A DNA stretch of 64,000 nt from Saccopteryx bilineata (GCF_036850765.1 NC_089493.1:127850239-127914238); one strand, 5' to 3'. Shown: positions 46,741-57,110, counted from the first letter of the stretch. Numbers and translations are program-made. Notes: a model not told the origin generated them from the letters alone.

Positions 46741-47100
46741 GCCTGACCAGGTGGTGGCGCAGTGGATAGAGCGTCGGACTGGGATGTGGAAGACCCAGGT
46801 TCGAGACCTCGAGGTCACCAGCTTCAGCGCAGGCTCATCTGGTTTGAGCAAAAAGCCCACCAGCGTGAACCCAAGGTGTCTGGCTCCAGCAAGGGGTTAC
46901 TCAGTCTGCTGAAGGCCCACAGTCAAGGCACATATGAGAAAGCAATCAATGAACAACTAAGGTGTTGCAATACGCAATGAAAAACTAATGATTGATGCTT
47001 CTCATCTCTCTCCGTTCCTGTCTGTCTGTCCCTGTCTATCCCTCTCTCTGACTCACTCTCTGTCTCTGTAAAAAAATAAAATAAAATAAAAAGATAAAAA
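46741..47100 (+). repeat. Type II SINE (first of three same-site insertions)
   Basis: Head GCCTGACCAGGTGGTGGCGC at 46741 and a tail of AAAATAAAAT units ending near 47100. The target AAAAAGATATACAAACTA is at 46723-46740 and 47101-47118. Confidence 0.93.
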
Positions 47101-47118
47101 AAAAAGATATACAAACTA

Positions 47119-47272
47119 GATAGAAGGTGACGGAGGACAATCTGACTTTGGGTGACGGGTATGCAACATAATTGAATGACAAGATAACCTGGACATGTTT
47201 TCTTTGAATATATGTACCCTGATTTATTGATGTCACCTCATTAAAATTAATAAAAATTTATTTATATATATA
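47119..47272 (+). mobile_element. 5'-truncated young L1 tail (second of three)
   Basis: About 155 bases matching, in plus orientation, the 3' UTR of L1-A (13273-13420 reversed): GGTGACGGAGGACAATCTGA through ATGTACCCTGATTTATTGA to a TA-rich tail. A minimal L1 insertion of the same family as L1-A and L1-B. Confidence 0.9.
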
Positions 47273-47290
47273 AAAAAAGATATACATATA

Positions 47291-47629
47291 GCCTGACCAG
47301 GCGATGGCGCAGTGGATAGAGCGTCGGACTGGGATGCGGAGGACCCAGGTTCAAGACCCCAAGGGCGCCAGCTTGAGCGCGGGCTCATCTGGTTTGAGCA
47401 AAAGCCCACCAGCTTGAACCCAAGGTCACTGGCTCCAGCAAGGGGTTACTCAGTCTGCTGAAGGCCTGTGGTCAAGGCACATATGAGAGAGCAATCAGTG
47501 AACAACTAAGGTGTCACAACAAAAAACTAATGATTGATGCTTCTCATCTCTCTCTGTTCCTGTCTGTCTGTCCCTATTTGACTCACTCTCTGTCTCTGTA
47601 AAAAATAAATAAATAAATAAAAATTTTAA
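47291..47629 (+). repeat. Type II SINE (third of three)
   Basis: Head GCCTGACCAGGCGATGGCGC at 47291 and an A-rich tail ending near 47630. Flanked by AAAAAAGATATACATATA (47273-47290) and AAGATATACATAT (about 47636-47648). Confidence 0.92.
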
Positions 47630-48330
47630 AAAAAGAAGATATACATATGAAATTATAAGTGAAAGTGTGGAGAAAGGGAACCCTCATACACTGCTGGTGG
47701 GAGTGTAAACTGGTACAACCACTATGGGAAGCAGTTAGGTTCCTCAAAACATTAAGAATATGACTTCCATATGATTCAGCAATTCTTTTTCAGGGTATTT
47801 ATTTTAAGTACATGAAAACAGTAATGAAAAGATAGATGTACCCCTATGTTCACTGCCACATTGTTTACAATAGCCAAGAAATGAAAACAACCTAAAAGTT
47901 CATTGACGGATAAAAAAGATGTGGTACATATATACAATGGAATATTATTCTGCTATAAAAAAGATGCAATATTGCCATTTGTGACAACATGGATAAATAT
48001 TGAGGATATTATGTTGAGTAAAATTAGTCAGAAAAAGACAAAATCCATATGATTTCACTCAGACCTGGATGGAAAACAAAAGTAACATATGAAGTAAGAA
48101 AACAAACAAAAAAAATGCCTCATAGATACAGAAAACAGTGATGGTTACTAAATGGAAGAGGTTGGGGGGAGGGTGAAATGGGTAAAGCGGTCAAACAGAT
48201 GGAAATTAGACTTTTGGTTGTGAGCATACAATAAAGTATACAGATATCAAATTATAATGTTGTACATCTGAAATTCATATAATGTTATCAACCAATGTTA
48301 CCTCAATAAATAAATAAATTAATTATTTTT

Positions 48331-48542
48331 ACATAAAAGAAGTAATGGCAACAATTAGGCTATGACTGAGGATGTCTTGGACCAGGGTGGAGGTGATGAG
48401 AAGTAATCATATTCAGGATATGTGGCGTTTGGGGGGTTCCAGCAAAAAGAATGTGCCTCTAGATTGGAAGTAGGTTGTGTGTGAGAGAGAAGTCAAGGGT
48501 AACTCCAAGGTTTTGCCTGAGCAACCACAGTTGCTAATCTTG
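48331..48542. other. Intergenic, nothing recognised
   Basis: Short stretch between the old L1 end and the hAT element with no recognised feature. Confidence 0.45.
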
Positions 48543-48550
48543 TGTTAGAT

Positions 48551-48901
48551 GAGTGGTAGTCAACCTGGTCCCTACCGCTCACTAGTGGGCGTTCCAGCTT
48601 TCATGGTGGGTGGTAGTGGAGCAACCAAAGTATAAATAAAAAGATAGATTTAACTATAGTAAGTTGTTTCACAAAGATTTATTCTGCCAAACTTAGCGAA
48701 AACTCCCCATAAAGTACTTGGTTAGTAATTATTATTAAATGCTTTACCTTGCTGTAACTCTGCTTTATAAATTTTATAAAGTAAAGTTACTTCCTTACTT
48801 TATAAATCACCATTACTGTGGAACCGGTGGGCGATTAGAAAATTTACTACTAACAGAGATACAAAAGTGGGCGGTAGGTATAAAAAGGCTGACTACCCCT
48901 G
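48551..48901. mobile_element. Non-autonomous hAT-type DNA transposon (MITE)
   Basis: A 351-bp element with imperfect terminal inverted repeats: the left end is GAGTGGTAGTCAACCTGG, the right end read in reverse is CAGGGGTAGTCAGCCT, and both continue into CTACCGC(CCAC). An 8-bp target copy, TGTTAGAT (48543-48550) and TGCTAGAT (48902-48909), fits the hAT superfamily. The interior is AT-rich and noncoding. The superfamily is inferred from TIR style and TSD length. Confidence 0.85.
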
Positions 48902-48909
48902 TGCTAGAT

Positions 48910-49225
48910 TCTTTCTTTGTATGACTTCATTTTAATCCTCAGAACAATCCCATGTTATATAGTTACACCTTCATCATTTTTTAGAGAAGGCAATGAAGCT
49001 TAAGAGGCTAAATTAACATTCTGGGATCCATATAGATCCCAGGTGTGTCAAGGTCTGACCCCAGAAACTGCATTTACACTGCCTAGCCAGCTGTCAGGCC
49101 ACTGAGCTAAGACATAGGCCTGTCTCATCCTTCTCCTTGCTGTCTACACCTCCACCCTCCTATACTACAATAAAACTGCTCTCACCAGTAAATTCATTAA
49201 ATGTCCCAGATGTCAAATCCAGAGG
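48910..49225. other. Intergenic, possible old SINE
   Basis: The part at 48930-49110 (CTCAGAACAATCCCATGTTAT and later CACTGCCTAGCCAGC) resembles an ancient MIR-like SINE, but the match is weak. No gene seen. Confidence 0.35.
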
Positions 49226-49643
49226 TTTGTCTTTCCTTTCTTTTTTTTATTTCAGTGAGAGGAGGGGAGGCCGAGACAGATTTCTGCATGTGTCCCAATG
49301 GGGATCCACCTGGCAAGCCCACTAGGGGGCAATCCTCTGCCCATCTGGGGCACTGCTCCATTGCTCAGCAATTGAGCTCTTCTTTGCGCCTCAGGTGAAA
49401 GCCATGGAACTGTCCTCAGAGCCTGGGGTCTACTTACTCTAATCAAGCCATGGCTGCAGGAGGGAAAGAGAGAGAGAGAGAAGTGAGAGGAGCCTGGGGC
49501 CTACTTACTCTAATCAAGCCATGGCTGCAGGAGGGAAAGAGAGAGAGAGAGAGAAGTTAGAGGAGGTGGGGTGGTGTGTGCTCTGACTGGGAATTGAACC
49601 CAGGACTTCCACACACCACGCCAACACTCAACTACCCAGGGCT
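49226..49643 (-). repeat. Type I-like SINE with internal duplication
   Basis: A minus-strand diverged copy. A segment of about 67 bases around GCCTGGGGTCTACTTACTCT (49421-49488) is repeated directly at 49489-49556. Confidence 0.8.
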
Positions 49644-49664
49644 GAGGTTTGTCTTTCTTAAATT

Positions 49665-50273
49665 TTTAAAAAATTTTTTCATTGATTTGAGAGAGATAGT
49701 GGGAAGGGAGAGAGAGAGAAGCATCAACTTATTTCATTTAGTTTTTGCATTTATTTACTTTTTTATTTTTTTATTTTTTAAAATTTTTCCGAAGCTGGAA
49801 ACAGGGAGGCAGTCAGACAGACTCCCGCATGCACCCGACTGGGATCCACCCGGCATGCCCACCAGGGGGCGATGCTCTGCCCATCTTGGGGAGTCGCTCT
49901 GCCACAATCAGAGCCATTCTAGCGCCTGAGGCAGAGGCCATGGAGCCATCCTCAGTGCCCGGGGAAACTTTGCTCCAGTGGAGCCTTGGCTGTGGGAGGG
50001 GAAGAGAGAGACAGAGAGGAAGGAGAGGGGGAGGGGTGGAGAAGCAGATGGGCGCTTCTCCTGTGTGCCCTGGCCAGGAATTGAACCTGGGACTCCTGCA
50101 CACCAGGCCGATGCTCTACCACTGAGCCAACTGGCCAGGGCCTATTTCATTTAGTTTTTGCATTTATTTATGCACTCATTGACTGTTTCTTGTAAGTGCC
50201 CTGACAAAGGGATGAACCCACAACTTCTGATATGACAAGATGATGCTTTATTCATTGAGCCACCCAGCCAGGA
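49665..50273 (-). repeat. Older SINE interrupted by a type I SINE
   Basis: The outer SINE's tail side is at 49665-49757 and its head side at 50171-50273, ending GAGCCACCCAGCCAGGACC. Between them is the type I copy at 49758-50142 with a 28-bp TSD. Confidence 0.82.
49758..50142 (-). repeat. Type I SINE with an exact 28-bp TSD
   Basis: A full-length minus-strand copy. The bases 49730-49757 and 50143-50170 are identical, longer than usual for L1-driven insertions. Confidence 0.93.
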
Positions 50274-50561
50274 CCCAAGAAGTTTGTCTTCACTCCTTAT
50301 CTTAGTGGCTCCAAGGTATAAACAGGCTCCACCCTGGCTTTCCTAACCCAGCCCTCTTGACTGTCCTGTGGCTTCTCTTACTATTACTTCTCAATGCTCC
50401 CTTGTGGCCCTCCTTTCCCTTTTCCTAGATATTTTTATCACAAAAGTCAGAGACCTGGCTCTCTTTCCTAAATAGTTACATTCATAAAGGTCCTAGACTT
50501 GGTTCTACACACTTTATGGCTAGTCTTTTGGTGATTCCATCTTGTCCCCTATTTTTTTTCT
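50274..50561. other. Intergenic, nothing recognised
   Basis: No gene or repeat recognised. Confidence 0.45.
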
Positions 50562-50566
50562 TTTTT

Positions 50567-50717
50567 CTTAAGATTTTATAAAGGGGAGAGAGAAGGATAG
50601 AGGAGGAGGAAACATGAACTCCCACATGTGCCTTGACCAAGCAAGCTGAGGGTTTCAAACTGGCAACCTCAGTGTTCTAAGTGGATCTTTTATCCACTGC
50701 GCCACCACAGATCAGGC
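50567..50717 (-). repeat. Type III SINE
   Basis: A minus-strand copy with CACATGTGCCTTGACCAAGC and head ending CCACCACAGATCAGGC. CCCCTAT occurs on both sides (50546 and 50721). Confidence 0.82.
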
Positions 50718-51904
50718 CTGCCCCCTATCTTAAGTCACCAATATTGTTCTGATTGTGCCTTCCTTAGTACTTCTGGTCCTGCTCTTTCCCTGATTCTCAC
50801 TCATTCCCTCTTAAAACCCCAACCATCTAACTGCCAACTGGGTATTACACTTCCATGTCCCAAGAGTTCAGACTCAGTCAGTCAACAAGTCTCTGAAATA
50901 CTTATCTTTCCTTGGTGACCATTTTCTTCAGTTCAGAGACAATCTCAAAAATTCCTTATTAACTTCTTGACACAAGGCATGGGGGGCCTGATGTGGGGGT
51001 AGAGGATGTTATATTGAGTGGGACACTTGAAACCATGTCAACACAATAAATTAAAAATAAAAGTTCAATAAATTTAAAAATCTAGAGGATACCTAGAACT
51101 CAAAATAAAAAAACAACTTCTTGAAAATAAAAAATTTTATCTGAGAGTTCAGAGACAGTCTTTAAAATTGTTTTATTAACCTCCTGAAGAGAAGAAACTT
51201 TGTGCTCCTGTTAGAGGCTTCTATTTTCTAATCAAGGTAAGCATTTCATACATTCAGTTCAATTTTATAGCCTTTTTCAAATGAGTGTACAAAACATTTT
51301 AACTTAGAGGTATCACTGCTGCAACAAGTGTGGGGAAGTGAAGACTTGAGGGAGGGGGGAGGATGGAGGATGAAGGTAAACACAGAGATATAGATTAAGT
51401 TTGGGCCATGTGGGACACTGTGCTCTGATGGAGACACAGTTCCCCAAGCCTGTTTTAGGCTGGTGATCTCTTGGGGATTTGAACCTGGGTTCTTTGTTAT
51501 CACAGTCAGACACTTTATCCATTGTGTCACCACTGGCCCTGCTTTTGGTGTCAATGCCATGAACAGCTTTCAAGTTGATTTAGTGACCCTACCTTGCCAG
51601 GTTACTCAAGGCTGAGCAGGGCTCCTCCTCTGCTCTCAGATGTATGTAGGACGGACACATTCAGATGCAGTGGCTCTCTACATATCACAACAGCCCCATT
51701 TCAGCCACCTTAATCTGATACCACTTTTAGTTTAATTTCTCCATTTCTGTAGGTACTCACAAGTTAAGACTCCATATAAATTGTACATAAAAATCACTAG
51801 AATACTGAAGGGAATATTAGACTTGTTGCCCTTGGAGGCATAGGTTCCTATATTAATTTTACTTTTTCTTTTGAGCCAATTTTAAAAAGCCCAAACTAAA
51901 AGTA
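50718..51904. other. Intergenic, mostly unrecognised
   Basis: A possible old SINE on the minus strand at about 51420-51545 (GGGATTTGAACCTGGGTTCT then CCATTGTGTCACCACTGGCC). The 50980-51080 piece looks like an old LINE 3' end. No gene found. Confidence 0.45.
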
Positions 51905-52455
51905 CAGGGGATCCTTGGGTTACAACACAGTTCCATTCCTACGATAGTGACATGATCTGAATTTAGGTGAAGTTGAAACTCACCCTAGCAATATTCACTT
52001 ACCTATTCTAACACAGTTGTGAAATCATAATCTAGAACATAAAAACACAACGAAGCCACAGAAAAAGTAAAAGGACATAAATATACTGTACTGTCCACTG
52101 TAATGTAGTAACAGAAAAAATAACAAAAACTAAGTGTAAAAAAAATTCCTTTCCTTTATCCCTGTGGTTGGCTTGCACACTGGAAGGGGCATTGCAAGGT
52201 GGGAGAGAGTGACCTATTGGGAGGAGGAAACTGGAGAGGCAGGAGAATCTGCAGAAGGTGCTGGAGATAGTGGGTCAGGTGAATCAGGATTGACTAAGGA
52301 ACATGCAGGAGACGCTGGAGATGATTCTGCCTGTACTACAGGTGTTTCATCTCGAGAAGCAGCTGATCTGCTGCAGGCCACTCTACCTTCTTGAAGAATT
52401 GTTCCAGGCTAGTCTGGAAGGTTAATGACTTCTTCTCTTCCAAAACCTGAAAGGC

Positions 52456-52649
52456 TGTGCCTGACTTGTGGTGGTGCAGTGGATAAAGCGTCGACCTGGA
52501 AATGCTGAGGTCACTGGTTCGAAACCCTGGGCTTGCCTGGTCAAGGCACATATGGGAGTTGGTGCTTCTAGCTCCTCCCCCCTTCTCTCCCTCTCTCTCT
52601 CTCTGTCTCTCCCTCTCCTCTCTAAAAAAAATGAATAAATAAATAAAAC
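52456..52649 (+). repeat. Type III SINE inside the Tigger relic
   Basis: A plus-strand copy with head TGTGCCTGACTTGTGGTGG, CT-rich body (52573-52620) and an AAATA tail. Flanks AAAACCTGAAAGGC (52442-52455) and AAAACTTGAAAGGC (52650-52663) are the TSD. Confidence 0.92.
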
Positions 52650-52740
52650 AAAACTTGAAAGGCATCCATTACAGCTCCATAGACCTTACTGAATCTGTCA
52701 TCGCTGGAGTCCTCAGCCTGAAATTTTGCCAATCCATCCT

Positions 52741-54142
52741 CTACCATAGAAAAACTTCTGCCAACCCATTGGTAGTAAATCTCTTGGGTTCTGGGATTTC
52801 TATCTCTTCATGTTCAATCATCTGCTTCTCCAGCTGAATGAAGTCCTCAGCAGACAGTTCCTCTCCATGTGATGTCAGTAGCTCTGTGACCGCCTCAGCC
52901 TCCATCTCCAAATTAAGCTGTTTACTCATGGCAACAGCCTTCTCTGTTATAGCCTCCACTGACTCCTCAAAGCCATGGAAGTCATACACAAACTGGGGAC
53001 ACAGTTTTTTTCCCACATGCCATTTAAGTTTGTTCACCTCACTTCATTCTAGGCAAAAGCAATGTTTTGTACAGCATTGTAAATGTTATAAGATTTCCAA
53101 AAATTTTTGAGTATCAGGTTCTTGTCCTTCTCAGTTGCATTAAGGGCCACAGCAAATGTCCTTCAGAGGCAGAAGACCTTGAAAGGAGCAGTGGCACCTT
53201 GATCCATGGTCTATAAAAAGGCAGTGGTATTGGGTGGAAGGTAAACCACCTTGACATTAGAATTAAAGTCACTCAAGTGGGCAGGGTGGCCAGTGGCATT
53301 GTCCAGCACTTAAAAGGTAGCCTCTTGCTAACACAGTAGTCCTTCACTGCTGGCACAAAATGGCTGGAAAAGCACTCCTCAAAAATCTGAAGCATCACCC
53401 CTGCCTTCTTGTTAGACCTCCAAAAGACAGGCAGTTGACCCTTCCAAATACCCTTTAGGGCCCTTGGATTCTCTGCCTGGTACACCAACAGAGGCTTGAG
53501 TTTGAAGTCACCTGCAGCATTCCCCCCAGGAAGCAAAGTCAGTCTCTCCTTGACAGCTTTATGGCCTGGCAATATCTTTTCCTACTTGGCGATGTAAGTG
53601 CTGTTAGGCATACACTTCCAAAAAAGGCCTGTCTCATCAACATTAAACACTGGTTCAGCACAGTAGCCCCCTTCTTTAATTAATTCAGCCAACCAATTAG
53701 GAAATTTTCTTGCTGCTTTCTCATCCCCACTAGCAGCTTCACCCTGCACCTTAAAGTTATGCAAGTTGGCACAAGCTTTGAAACACATGAACCAAACCCT
53801 ACTGGCCACAAACTCTTCACTCCCCCCTTTTCACTTTTTATTGCCTCAAACAATCATTTAGCTTTGTCCTGATTCAACATTAGACTAAGTGGTACATGCT
53901 GCTGATGCTGGTCTTCAGCCACAAAACTAGCAATCTTTCCATCTTAATCATTATGCCACTTTGCTGTTCAGTAATCACAGTCAACTTCATAGGGGCTGAT
54001 CCCTTTACATGCTCTAGGATAAAGTCTTTATCTTTGATAATTGTTGCTACAGTAGAGCGGCTAAGGCCTAGCATGTGGCCAATGTTTGTCACTGATTCTC
54101 CTTTTTCTGATCTCTTTATAATGTCTAATTTCACTTCCATCA
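52741..54142 (-). pseudogene. Tigger/pogo-type transposase, broken
   Basis: Domains in order: helix-turn-helix (54000-54142: KLDIIKRSEKGESVTNIGHM and LGLSRSTVATIIKD), the first catalytic block FNVDETGLFWKCMPNSTYIAK (53582-53650), the middle (53273-53572: GHKAVKERLTLLPGGNAAGD), the second catalytic block LDNATGHPAHL with LPPNTTAFLQ-like residues (53190-53300), and a glutamate-rich C-terminal region (52741-53037). At least three frameshifts and stops separate them. The CENP-B/TIGD family is related. The protein cannot be made as one chain. Confidence 0.85.
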
Positions 54143-54166
54143 TGATGGTGTAAAGCTGATGGCTGT

Positions 54167-54590
54167 GGCCATGCAGATTCATATTGGATTCAAGCAGATG
54201 GTAAAGGAACTAGAGAACCATTCCATTTATTACAGTCTCCTAACAGCAGACAGGCAACTAGCAAACAGGAGGTGGTGGTGGAGGTGTGGGGCTTCTCCAA
54301 CAAACAATAGCAAAAAATGGCCCCTCCCAGTAGCTGCAGGCAATTTGCAATCTACAATCTGCCTCCCTGACTGCTTGAAGCCTTACACAGACTATACACA
54401 CATGGTGCTGCCCTGTGCTCATGCATCAATCAGGCAAAGTGCAAGCAAGTAAGCAAGGCTCACACACTTGTATGCCCAACAGATGGCCTTCCTCTTCTTC
54501 AAAGCACTACTCAGACTTTTGTTTAGGAGCCATGATAAGGGCCTAAAAAGCACCAAACAAAGCAACACAAATAGAACAGGTGGGGTTTTT
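54167..54590. other. Unclassified repeat-like segment, possibly LTR-derived
   Basis: Shares its left 75 bases with 43283-43370. Contains CAATTTGCAATCTACAATCT and AAGCAAGTAAGCAAGG words. No coding signal recognised. Confidence 0.4.
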
Positions 54591-54591
54591 T

Positions 54592-54678
54592 TTGTTTTTT
54601 GGTTTTTTTTGTATTTTTCTGAAGCTGGAAATGGGGAGAGACAGTCAGACAGACTCCCACATGTGCCCAACCGGGATC
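54592..54678 (-). repeat. Type I SINE tail fragment
   Basis: T-rich tail, then GAAGCTGGAAATGGGGAGAG to CCGGGATCC, stopping at 54678 where Helitron-like sequence begins. A SINE head end (TAACTGGCCAGGGCC) appears at 55663-55677. Confidence 0.82.
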
Positions 54679-55301
54679 CAATAAATAAAGGTGATTTAAA
54701 TAATAAAATGTTAATTCACATGTCAAGATCTCTTTGTACACAACATTTCTTGTGCAGATCTTTCCATCATTTTTAAGCTCGCCTTGCAGAGGACCATCAA
54801 TTATTTTTAATTTTATGTCTGTTCTTTCACGAACTCTTGAACAGGCAACATAAAGGTGACCGTGTCCAAATGCAGGCTCAGGTAAAAAAAAGACGCATTT
54901 GCTCTGCGACTGAAGCAAGCCTTGTCTTTCTCTGCTCAGTGGTTTCTTTTTGTCGAGAAAGCCGTTTTTGTGCAGCTTTAGCTCCTTTTCTCTCCTCTTC
55001 AGTGCTGTATTTTCTAGGAGGCATTCTTAAAAGAAATTACGTTAAGACGTAGTTTTCATGTAAAGCAGATGATTGCCAATTCAAACAAATGTTCACCTTC
55101 CCCCTGACACGCTCAATTTGCGTTCAGCCTTAAATTGTTTCAAAAGCAGATGATTGCCAATGCAAACAAATGTTCACCTTCCCCTGACCCGCTCAATTTG
55201 CGTTCAGCAGTGGCAACTTCACCCCATTGGCTAGTACAGTTACGCAAGCAACCAATAAGCTATTGGCGACAAACAGACACTTAAGCCGCATATAATAAAG
55301 A
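54679..55301 (-). mobile_element. Internally deleted Helitron
   Basis: The minus-strand 5' end is placed at 55301, where TCTTTATTATATGCGG follows a host A, as Helitrons insert between A and T and begin TC. Next come noncoding 5' sequence with an 81-bp-spaced direct repeat (55062-55128 and 55143-55208), then a Helitron protein start (ATG at 55024) and, after a deletion, the helicase C terminus. No 3' hairpin or CTRR end was identified, so the 3' limit is uncertain. Confidence 0.75.
54690..55024 (-). pseudogene. Helitron Rep/helicase remnant: N terminus joined to helicase C terminus
   Basis: ATG at 55024 opens MPPRKYSTEEERKGAKAAQK and continues basic, ending at a stop near 54880 (EQMRLFF then T, stop). 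In another frame the text continues PAFGHGHLYVACSRVRERTD (about 54830-54890), the final motif of PIF1-like helicases, followed by a short tail with GPLQGELKNDGK. The Rep endonuclease and most of the helicase, over a thousand codons in complete elements, are missing. Confidence 0.8.
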
Positions 55302-55659
55302 TTACCAGTATATCCCATAGTTCTCTAAATGGTTGCTTGGAGCCACTTGCAACACAAAGCAAGAGAAGCAGAATCTGTACATAGTTTCAGCCAGTGACCT
55401 GGAAACCCCTTTCCCCTTGCTGACCCCACCAAAACTCCCCCTTCCCTTTCCTTGAGTCATGGCAAACCTTAAACAAAGGAATCACAGGCTCATTGCTTGG
55501 ATACAGTAAAAATATATAACCTGTAAGAAAATCTAATCGGGGAGCTCATGCTTTGGTGCTACTTACCACATGTGCTTCGCTGGCTACTAATAAATTCTCC
55601 TTCCTCTACTAATTAAGTTGTCTGAGTGTCTCCTCTGTTGGGGTCATTTTCCTGCAACA
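55302..55659 (+). mobile_element. Probable solo LTR of an endogenous retrovirus
   Basis: Features in order: TATA-like AAAATATATAAC (about 55508), AATAAA at 55589-55594, a TG-rich stretch and an end in CCTGCAACA at 55659. No retroviral genes are adjacent. The left end is not defined and no TSD was found, so this is a tentative call. Confidence 0.5.
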
Positions 55660-55660
55660 A

Positions 55661-55677
55661 TCTAACTGGCCAGGGCC
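55661..55677 (-). repeat. SINE head remnant
   Basis: CTAACTGGCCAGGGCC matches the end of minus-strand type I SINEs and may belong with the tail at 54592-54678. Confidence 0.55.
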
Positions 55678-57093
55678 TACATAAGGTTCTTAATCATTTG
55701 GCCTGACTTCTAACATTTATTGAGATACTAGAGTGGCAAGCATTATGCCCAATGCCCACATACATTATTTCTATCTTTCTAACTCTACAAGAATTCCCTT
55801 TTTGAGATGAAGAAATAAAATCCCAGAATTGTTAAGTAACTCGCCTGAGCTGAAACTTAAACACACATTTGCCTATTTTCAAAGTCCACATGCTTGCCTT
55901 TAAACTGTTGGATTAGGCACTTGGAGACTGGGCTCCTTGTCTTGTCTTCATGACATTATCTGGTGGGGAAAATACGCAGGTATGCAAACACAAGTCCCAG
56001 ATTGAGTGCCACGACAGCTTTATAAACATCAACTGTGGAAATAAAATGGAAGGAGCAAGTCATTCCACAGGATTGTTGGCTTGCCAGAGGAAATAATATT
56101 TAAACCAAAGAGTTACCAAGCCCCTAAGGTAGGGATGGAAGGATGAGAAAATCACTGTAAACTAAAAGAACAGCATGAACAAAGACACAGAGTTTGACAT
56201 TTTATAAATTGGGACAGATGAGAAGCTTAGTTCAGCCAAAATAGAAGTCATGTAAGGTAGGATGCTAAGAGATGAGACCAGAGGCTGTTTAGAAACAGTC
56301 TGTAATGGGCCTTGAGTCCCAGTTCCAGCAGATACTACCAAAATCTCCTTGGCACACACTGTTCCCATAACTGTCAAAGGTTTCACATTGTAAGTACTTG
56401 AGCTTCTCTGCCTGAGGGCTTTAGTTGGCCACAAGGGCACCCATGCACATAGGCTGGGGCCGAAGTATTGCACCAGAGCAGACCCAAACAAATGAGGAAC
56501 AGAATTTGGTTGATAAATATCACAGCTTTCTGGCCCCTTGAGAGGGACAAGATGTTATGTATACTATTTCCCTGAGTTCCCCACTGTTCATACCAGTGAC
56601 TTGCTCATTTATGTAACCTGTATTTGATACCTTAGTTTCCCTTCCTTCTTACTCTACCACTCACCTACAGTGCTTCCTGTGATCACCTCCCAAGGAAACT
56701 ATCTGCACTTGAATTTCTTGTCTTAGGACATCTGGGGAAAGTCAACCATGCCAAGACAATTTTGGATCTTCAAAGATGAGTGCAATGCACATAGCTGGGA
56801 CTAAAAATTGTTTGTTGTTCAAGCAAAAAGGTCAAACAAAATTTGCTGCCCCAAACTATACAGGGAATAGTGAAATGCTACTCTCACCAGACACTTAGTT
56901 CACCTACTGAAAATAAAAAAGAGACAAATAGACACATTCGTCCTTCAGAGTATAAGAATAACTTCCACCAACAGTAAAGGAAATATTTTTCAGGCTATTT
57001 GTCCTTATAAGAAAAATGCAATAGTTGAGAAAAGTTTTATATGCCAAGAAAAATATGTCAGCCCTAAGAATTTTAGGTGCAAACAAAACACTT
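55678..57093. other. Intergenic, nothing recognised
   Basis: No exon, repeat or RNA gene recognised. It looks like unique sequence. Confidence 0.5.
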
Positions 57094-57110
57094 AAAAATT
57101 TTGCCTTATA

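Larger units (their letters stand above)
45790..48330 (+). mobile_element. Old L1 3' part, split by three insertions
   Basis: From 45830 (AATTCAATGCAATCTCTATC) to the end at CTCAATAAATAAATAAATTA (about 48302-48321), this is the ORF2 C-terminal end and 3' UTR of an older L1, truncated at its 5' side. It is interrupted at 46741-47630 by a type II SINE, a short young L1 tail and another type II SINE. Confidence 0.85.
51905..54166 (-). mobile_element. Tigger (pogo-like) DNA transposon relic
   Basis: Minus-strand transposase pieces run in order from 54150 to 52740. The left boundary may be the TA|CAGGGGATCC at 51903; no matching inverted end was found on the right, so that side seems truncated. 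A type III SINE lies inside at 52456-52649. Confidence 0.78.
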
